From NCBI RefSeq assembly GCF_900290275.1, contig NZ_LT985324.1, forward strand, positions 996,014 to 1,009,984: a stretch of DNA of 13,971 nt, written 5' to 3'. Both the position numbers and the translations under genes were made by a program. This DNA is from Prevotella merdae. GTDB taxonomy: Bacteria; Bacteroidota; Bacteroidia; Bacteroidales; Bacteroidaceae. The notes below the pieces were generated by a model that searched no databases, was not told the origin of the DNA, and saw only the letters and a list, made by a program, of their open reading frames with translations. Shown here in pieces: positions 9,364 through 13,971 of the stretch. Position 1 is the first letter of the stretch, and the number at the start of each line of letters is the position of its first letter.

Positions 9364-10341
9364 TTAGATGCTCAATTCATCAAGTACCTTGATAAGCTTG
9401 CGGTCAAATGGCTTGTCGCTACGTATAGCCTCACTCAACGGAACATATACAATCTCGTTGTTGCGCACACCTATCATAACATTGCGTTGTCCCTGCTGGA
9501 TAGCCTCAATAGCTCCTACACCAGTACGAGATGCAAGTATTCGGTCATGAGCACTTGGACGTCCACCACGCTGCAAGTGACCAAGTATAGACACACGCAC
9601 GTCATACTGCGGGAACTCGTTCTTTACACGCTCAGCATAATACATGGCGCCACACTTAGGACTCTCTGATACGATTACAATACAACTCTTCTTCGACTTA
9701 CGTATACCACGTTCCATGAAACGTGCCAACTGGTCAACGTCTGTAGAATCTTCTGGAATGATTGCAGCTTCAGCACCACTGGCAATAGCCGAGTTCTGTG
9801 CAAGGAAACCAGCATCACGTCCCATAACCTCAATAAAGAAGATGCGCTCGTGGCTTTGTGCTGTATCACGGATGCGGTCTACACACTCAACAATTGTGTT
9901 CATGGTAGTGTCATAACCAATAGTAGAGTCGGTACCATAGAGATCATTATCGATAGTTCCCGGCAAACCAATACAACAAATGTCATATTTCTTTGCAAAC
10001 TCCATTGCACCAGTCAACGAACCATTACCCCCAATTACAACAAGAGCGTCAATGCCATTAGCCTGAATCTGCTCATAAGCCTTCTCCTTACCCTCGTCTG
10101 TCATGAACTCCTTACTGCGCGCAGTCTTAAGTATGGTACCGCCAGACATGATGATACCACTTACATTTTCTGTTGTAAAGTCTTCTATCTCACCATTAAT
10201 CAAGCCATCATAGCCACGGTATATACCCTTAATGTTGAAGCCATTACAAATGCCTGCGCGAGTGACAGCACGAATTGCTGCATTCATACCAGGAGCGTCT
10301 CCACCCGAGGTAAGTATTCCAATTGTCTTAATTCTTGACAT
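9364..10341 (-). CDS. pfkA: ATP-dependent 6-phosphofructokinase
   Basis: Phosphorylates fructose 6-phosphate to fructose 1,6-bisphosphate in glycolysis. The 325 residues match the bacterial PfkA length of about 320. Landmarks are GGDAPGMNA (13-21), GGNGS (104-108), LPGTIDND (126-133) with catalytic Asp131, MGRDAGF (173-179) and GHLQRGG (254-260). Gly107 and Gly128 occupy the positions (E. coli Gly104 and 124) that separate ATP-using enzymes from pyrophosphate-using ones, which have Asp and Lys, so the donor should be ATP. The residue matching E. coli Asp103, which helps hold Mg-ATP, is Asn106 here (codon AAT). It lies 38 bp downstream of nhaD in the same direction with no obvious promoter between them. 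Confidence 0.96.
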   Translation of the reverse strand: MSRIKTIGILTSGGDAPGMNAAIRAVTRAGICNGFNIKGIYRGYDGLINGEIEDFTTENVSGIIMSGGTILKTARSKEFMTDEGKEKAYEQIQANGIDALVVIGGNGSLTGAMEFAKKYDICCIGLPGTIDNDLYGTDSTIGYDTTMNTIVECVDRIRDTAQSHERIFFIEVMGRDAGFLAQNSAIASGAEAAIIPEDSTDVDQLARFMERGIRKSKKSCIVIVSESPKCGAMYYAERVKNEFPQYDVRVSILGHLQRGGRPSAHDRILASRTGVGAIEAIQQGQRNVMIGVRNNEIVYVPLSEAIRSDKPFDRKLIKVLDELSI

Positions 10342-10379
10342 AATACCCTATATTTTACATTATTTGATTAATTACCTAT

Positions 10380-11774
10380 TTAATATAATATCATATACAT
10401 TATTGCAAGACCTATTGTTGATCCCACAAGTGCCTTCCATCCTACAATCCTGAAATACCATGACAGGCGTATACGCTCCATCTTCATCAAAGCCAAGCCA
10501 CTTACCGAACCCGTACACAGTATATTTCCGCCAACTCCAGCTGCAAAAGCTATCATTTTCCAGTAGGCTCCATTCTGCATATACTGTAATGATGATGAGC
10601 AACAGTCTCCGGTTGCAGCTACAAGATTGGCATCATGCAGCGAAATCATTGGCATCGCCGTAGCAAAGTTGTCTACAAATGCGCTAACGATTTGTGTTAG
10701 GAAACCAACAACAAATAGATTGTCTGTATAATTGGCCATAAAGTTGCATACTGTTACGCCGACTCCTGTTTCCTTAACCACACCTACCGCAAGCATAATG
10801 CCCAATACAAACAATATCATTTGTATAACGCCATACTGCAACACTCTTGGTACACGGCGCTGTATCATTTGGTCGGCATTCATCAGTTTGCGGTTTACCA
10901 TCTCGTTTACTATCCACAAAACGGCAAGCACACAAAGGGCTCCAAGGAACGGACTAAGCTTTGTAATTGTATGGAATGTAGGGATAAACCACAGACCGCC
11001 AATACCCACAAAAAGCATTAGCATACGTTGCCATACATTCAAGCGTGTGTCATCGCCTCTATATGGCAAGGTTATTCTTTCTGTCTCTATACGTGAGGGC
11101 AATCCTCTTCCTATCCACCACACGGGCAATGCCCAAGCCACAAGACATGGCAATGCAAGTGTTGCCGAATAATTGGTTGCGGTAACTGCACCGGTATTCC
11201 ATAACAATAAGCCTGTTGGGTCGCCAATAACGGTCAAGGCTCCTCCACAATTGGCCGATAACACTATAGCACAACCATATATAATGCGTGGACGCTGTCT
11301 ACTCACAATTCCATGCATAATAGTAAGCATCATAACTGTGGTTGTAAGATTGTCAAGATTTGCCGACAACACAAAGGTTGTTATCGACAACATCCACAAC
11401 ATTTTTTGACTGCTGCGTGTGCGAAGTAGTTGGGAAATAAAGTCAAGACAACCATTATTCTGTAGAATCTCTACAATAGTCATTGTAGCAAGAAGAAACA
11501 ACACTATCTCTGATGCCTTGCCTACATATTTCAAGAAAACGTTCTGAGCAATAAATTGCTTAACCAAAGCAGAGGTTGATTCGGCTCCATTCAAGAATGT
11601 CAGATACTCGTTGGCGTGCTGACTCATTACAAAATCAGTACCATAACATATATACAATATCCAGCCAAGAGTTCCTACAAAGATGGCTACTGCAGCTTTG
11701 TTCACGTTGGTGTATTTCTCGGTTGCTATCAAGAAATACCCCAAAATAAGTATGGTAGCAATTACAATTGTCAT
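10380..11774 (-). CDS. nhaD: NhaD-type Na+/H+ antiporter (ArsB/NhaD superfamily)
   Basis: An inner-membrane antiporter expected to exchange cytoplasmic Na+ (or Li+) for H+. The protein has 464 residues and about eleven to thirteen hydrophobic helices. It carries three family signatures with charged or polar residues inside membrane segments: SANLDNLTTTV (137-147), SANCGGALTVIGDPTG (173-188) and VSAFVDNFATA (363-373). I place the start at the ATG at 11774. The frame stays open to a TTG at 11804, but the -7 box at 11810-11817 puts the transcript start near 11803, leaving that TTG outside the message. It is the first gene of a probable nhaD-pfkA unit and is divergent from nudC. Confidence 0.9.
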   Translation of the reverse strand: MTIVIATILILGYFLIATEKYTNVNKAAVAIFVGTLGWILYICYGTDFVMSQHANEYLTFLNGAESTSALVKQFIAQNVFLKYVGKASEIVLFLLATMTIVEILQNNGCLDFISQLLRTRSSQKMLWMLSITTFVLSANLDNLTTTVMMLTIMHGIVSRQRPRIIYGCAIVLSANCGGALTVIGDPTGLLLWNTGAVTATNYSATLALPCLVAWALPVWWIGRGLPSRIETERITLPYRGDDTRLNVWQRMLMLFVGIGGLWFIPTFHTITKLSPFLGALCVLAVLWIVNEMVNRKLMNADQMIQRRVPRVLQYGVIQMILFVLGIMLAVGVVKETGVGVTVCNFMANYTDNLFVVGFLTQIVSAFVDNFATAMPMISLHDANLVAATGDCCSSSLQYMQNGAYWKMIAFAAGVGGNILCTGSVSGLALMKMERIRLSWYFRIVGWKALVGSTIGLAIMYMILY

Positions 11775-11809
11775 ATACAACGTACTGAGATTTAACAATT
11801 GCAAAGGTA

Positions 11810-11817
11810 CAAAAATA
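11810..11817 (-). promoter_or_regulatory. -7 box of the nhaD promoter
   Basis: On the minus strand this reads TATTTTTG, a full match to TAnnTTTG. The predicted transcript start is near 11803, about 28 nt before the ATG at 11774. No convincing TTTG -33 element lies upstream; GTTA at 11839-11836 is the nearest weak candidate. The spacing is what argues for the ATG as the real start of nhaD. Confidence 0.45.
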
Positions 11818-11945
11818 TCCTAATCAACCAACATTTAACCAGTTTTTTTTACACCCGATTAACAGAGTTTTAATTCAAACGTAAACAAACATATACCTTA
11901 TAGTAGGTAGAGAAAATAAGGGTTTTATACAAAATAAGCATAAAA

Positions 11946-11979
11946 CTTGTACATATGTCAAATCTTATTTGTAATTTTG
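11946..11979 (+). promoter_or_regulatory. Promoter of nudC (-33 CTTG, -7 TAATTTTG)
   Basis: TAATTTTG at 11972-11979 fully matches the Bacteroidetes -7 consensus TAnnTTTG. CTTG at 11946-11949 is one mismatch from the -33 TTTG, with a 22-bp spacer, which is at the long end. Transcription would start near 11986, giving a leader of about 40 nt to the ATG at 12026. The remaining divergent intergenic sequence (11818-11945) is AT-rich and shows no other element I can name. Confidence 0.45.
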
Positions 11980-12025
11980 TGTATTATATAAACACACACA
12001 ACCAACAAGTAACATCTTTAATATT

Positions 12026-12808
12026 ATGGCATATTGGTTTATTTTCAATGGTGGCGACATAATGTTGCAGAAGCTTGATGACGGCACCTATACCATTCCG
12101 CAAGGCGACAATGCACCGCTGCCTATTAAAGCAGACACTCACGTTCTAAACGTGTCGCCTATGGACAACGGCACAGAAGTTAAGGCTTTTCGTATAGACA
12201 AGCCCGTCAACGAAGCGAATTTCGAGATGTGCGGTCTGCGCCAGTCTTTCTACAAACTGTCGCAAGAGTTGTATCTCAAAGCTGGCAAATGCAACGAGCT
12301 GCTTTATTGGGACCGCAATACACAATACTGTGGTGTATGTGGTTCGCCTATGAACATGGACACCGATATCTCCAAACGTTGTCCAAACTGTGGCAAGACC
12401 GTATGGCCTATGCTTGCTACTGCCATAATAGTTCTGATTAATCGTGGTGATGACTTGCTGCTTGTTCATGCCAAAAATTTCAAGACTGATTTCTATGGAT
12501 GCATAGCAGGCTTTGTTGAAACCGGCGAATCGCTCGAAGAAGCAGTAAAACGTGAAGTAATGGAAGAGACATCATTAACTATCAAGAACTTACGTTACTT
12601 CAAATCGCAGCCTTGGCCTTATCCATGTGGACTCATGGTTGGCTTCTTTGCCGAATACGAAAGTGGTGAACTTAAGTTGCAAGAATCCGAACTCTCACGT
12701 GGCAATTGGTTTAATAAGAACTCTCTTCCTACTATTCCCGAAAAACTTAGTCTGGCACGTATGCTGATAGACAAGTGGATGGAGGAACACGAGGAAAGGG
12801 AAAAGTGA
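12026..12808 (+). CDS. nudC: NAD(H) diphosphatase, NUDIX family with zinc ribbon
   Basis: Cleaves NADH or NAD+ to NMN(H) and AMP; E. coli NudC also removes NAD caps from RNA. The 260-residue protein matches the usual length. An N-terminal domain starting MAYWFIFNGGDIML is followed by a four-Cys zinc ribbon (Cys102, 105, 119, 122). Next come the Nudix box (162-184, GFVETGESLEEAVKREVMEE) and SQPWPYP (194-200), the motif that marks NADH diphosphatases. The last Gly of the Nudix box is Ser183. In the array after it, SQPWPYPCG replaces the common SQPWPFPxS ending. The C-terminal EEHEEREK tail is encoded by GA-rich DNA that runs into the repeats downstream. The ATG at 12026 keeps the conserved N-terminus; an internal ATG at 12062 would lose it. 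Confidence 0.93.
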   Translation: MAYWFIFNGGDIMLQKLDDGTYTIPQGDNAPLPIKADTHVLNVSPMDNGTEVKAFRIDKPVNEANFEMCGLRQSFYKLSQELYLKAGKCNELLYWDRNTQYCGVCGSPMNMDTDISKRCPNCGKTVWPMLATAIIVLINRGDDLLLVHAKNFKTDFYGCIAGFVETGESLEEAVKREVMEETSLTIKNLRYFKSQPWPYPCGLMVGFFAEYESGELKLQESELSRGNWFNKNSLPTIPEKLSLARMLIDKWMEEHEEREK

Positions 12809-12882
12809 AGAGTGAAGAGTGAAGAATCCAATAGTGAAACGAAGAGGGAAAAGGGAAAAGTGAAAAGTGAAGAATCCAATAG
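12791..12882. repeat. GA-rich direct repeat with AGTGAAG heptamers across the nudC 3' end
   Basis: Two imperfect copies of a roughly 43-bp unit, at 12791-12834 and 12841-12882, both end in the identical GTGAAGAATCCAATAG. The first contains three perfect tandem AGTGAAG heptamers (12804-12824), and the nudC TGA stop (12806-12808) lies inside the first heptamer. The second copy has AGTGAAA- and AGTGAAG-like units. Similar GA-rich intergenic repeats are familiar in Bacteroidales genomes, but their function is not known to me. They fill most of the 108-bp gap before the next gene. Confidence 0.8.
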
Positions 12883-12916
12883 CTAATCTCTTGAATTTTA
12901 ATTTGAACAGATACAT

Positions 12917-13900
12917 ATGAAACAAATAGGATGGGGATTTATAGGATGTGGCGAGGTTACCGAAAAGAAGTCGGGACCTGCCTTCAACGAGGTTGAAGGC
13001 TCGCATGTTGTGGCTGTAATGAGCCGCAACGAGGCCAAGGCTAAGTCATACGCCAAACGTCATGGCATTAAAAGATGGTACACCGACCCACAAGAACTTA
13101 TCGACGACCCGGATGTTACAGCCATATATATTGCAACTCCTCCGTCAAGCCATGCCACATTTGCCATAATGGCCATGAAGGCTGGCAAACCAGTATACAT
13201 AGAGAAACCTCTTGCAGCAAGTTATGAAGACTGCGCTCGTATCAACCGCATAAGCGAGATAACCGGCGTACCTTGCTTCGTGGCTTACTATCGTAGATAC
13301 CTACCTTACTTTCAGAAAGTAAAACAGATTATAAACTCTGGAACTATCGGCACTATCACAAACGTGCAGATTCGCTTTTCCGTTCCTCCTCGCGACCTCG
13401 ACTATCAGGATGCGCAAAACCTTCCATGGCGACTGCAACCCGATATATCAGGTGGTGGCTACTTCTACGATCTTGCTCCGCACCAGCTCGACCTACTGCA
13501 AGACATATTTGGTGTAATAACCCGTGCCCACGGCTATTGCTCCAACCGTGCCCATCTATACAAGGCCGAAGATACTATTAGTGCATGTTTCTTCTTCGAG
13601 AACGGACTCCCTGGTAGTGGTTCGTGGTGCTTTGTAGGACATAAGAGTGCTAAGGAAGACTGCATCGAGGTTATTGGCGAAAAAGGCATGCTCTCGTTCT
13701 CTGTATATAATTACGACCCTATACAACTTGTTACAAGCGAGGGACGAACAAGTATCGTTGTGCCCAACCCTCCATATGTGCAACTCCCTATCATACGTAG
13801 CGTTATCGAACATCTGCAAGGCATTGGTACATGCACATGCACAAGCGTAAGCGCCACACCAGTCAACTGGGTGTTAGACCGTATACTTGGCAAACTATAA
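12917..13900 (+). CDS. Gfo/Idh/MocA-family NAD(P)-dependent oxidoreductase
   Basis: A 327-residue dehydrogenase of the family that oxidises or reduces sugars, inositols and related polyols. The N-terminal Rossmann fold has the dinucleotide loop GFIGCGEVTEKK (7-18) and IATPPSSHA (72-80). The family motif EKP (96-98) holds the catalytic Lys97. The C-terminal alpha/beta domain has GGGYFYDLAPHQLDLL (179-194), in which Asp185 and His189 match the usual substrate/catalytic pair. The substrate cannot be read from the sequence. It lies 108 bp after nudC across the GA-rich repeats, in the same direction, and whether they share a transcript is unclear. The next ORF starts 18 bp later, so those two are probably co-transcribed. 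Confidence 0.92.
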   Translation: MKQIGWGFIGCGEVTEKKSGPAFNEVEGSHVVAVMSRNEAKAKSYAKRHGIKRWYTDPQELIDDPDVTAIYIATPPSSHATFAIMAMKAGKPVYIEKPLAASYEDCARINRISEITGVPCFVAYYRRYLPYFQKVKQIINSGTIGTITNVQIRFSVPPRDLDYQDAQNLPWRLQPDISGGGYFYDLAPHQLDLLQDIFGVITRAHGYCSNRAHLYKAEDTISACFFFENGLPGSGSWCFVGHKSAKEDCIEVIGEKGMLSFSVYNYDPIQLVTSEGRTSIVVPNPPYVQLPIIRSVIEHLQGIGTCTCTSVSATPVNWVLDRILGKL

Positions 13901-13918
13901 AATAATACCAACTAAGCA

Positions 13919-13971
13919 ATGAATCTACGTCTATACATTATATATATAGTATCTACAATAGCGTCGGCAAC
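13919..13971 (+). CDS. 5' end of an unidentified, possibly exported or membrane protein (partial)
   Basis: An ATG at 13919, 18 bp after the stop of the Gfo/Idh/MocA gene, opens a frame that stays open to the window edge (17 codons, starting MNLRLYIIYIVSTIASA). A positively charged start followed by a hydrophobic run looks like the beginning of a signal peptide or a membrane helix. Too little is present to name a family. The short spacing suggests it continues the same operon. Confidence 0.45.
   Translation, partial: MNLRLYIIYIVSTIASA

Noticed and set aside
9850..10338. A 162-codon open frame on the plus strand opposite pfkA
   Set aside because: It lies wholly antisense to a clear pfkA, and its translation (Thr/Asn/Cys/Ile-rich, no motif) looks like the complement of PFK codons.
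10732..11172. A 146-codon plus-strand frame opposite nhaD
   Set aside because: Antisense shadow of a well-supported membrane protein; no start signal and no recognisable domain.
11775..11804. TTG start that would extend NhaD by 10 residues
   Set aside because: It falls at about the predicted transcript start after the -7 box at 11810-11817, and the ATG at 11774 gives a normal NhaD N-terminus.
12898..12905. TTAATTTG as a -7 box for the oxidoreductase gene
   Set aside because: It mismatches the essential A of TAnnTTTG, and its transcript start would leave a leader of only a few bases.
12619..13006. Minus-strand frames rich in Ser, Leu and Phe across the nudC-oxidoreductase gap
   Set aside because: The repetitive SLFTLHFSLF-like translation is the reverse reading of the GA-rich repeat, not a protein.

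Overview
The window looks like a chromosomal stretch from an anaerobic Bacteroidales bacterium, probably Prevotellaceae-like (the family is an inference). Three things support this. The ATP synthase operon has the Bacteroidetes order (beta, epsilon, small membrane protein, a, c, b, delta, alpha, gamma) instead of the E. coli order. Several genes are preceded by Bacteroidetes-type -7 boxes (TAnnTTTG) and have no strong Shine-Dalgarno sequence. A secreted lipoprotein serpin and GA-rich AGTGAAG intergenic repeats also fit that phylum.

Layout. Positions 1-196 hold nothing convincing. A possible decayed small ORF (197-454, +) follows, then an AT-rich spacer and a lipoprotein serpin (559-1845, +). 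The serpin converges on the nine-gene F1Fo ATP synthase operon (9211 down to 1914, -), and the two meet at a perfect 46-bp palindrome that can terminate transcription from both sides. Upstream of the operon, also on the minus strand, are pfkA (10341-9364) and an NhaD-type Na+/H+ antiporter (11774-10380), which are probably co-transcribed. A 251-bp divergent promoter region separates nhaD from two plus-strand genes: a zinc-ribbon NUDIX NAD(H) diphosphatase (nudC, 12026-12808) and a Gfo/Idh/MocA oxidoreductase (12917-13900). The window ends inside the first codons of another plus-strand ORF (from 13919).

How the genes fit together. Most of the window is core energy metabolism. The ATP synthase c subunit lacks the side chains that bind Na+ in sodium-type rotors, so it should be H+-coupled. 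An adjacent Na+/H+ antiporter would link this proton circuit to the sodium gradient. PFK feeds glycolytic ATP production, and NudC trims NAD(H) or NAD-capped RNA. The accessory element is the surface or periplasmic serpin, an inhibitory-type protease inhibitor.

I found no mobile element, CRISPR array, rRNA, tRNA or defence system, and nothing that clearly amounts to an undescribed system. The points worth a second look are lineage-specific variations on known machines: a short epsilon subunit, inserts in beta and gamma, an exported N-terminal extension on subunit a, an Asp-to-Asn change in the PFK nucleotide/metal motif, an unusually long serpin reactive loop, and a GA-rich repeat running into the end of nudC.
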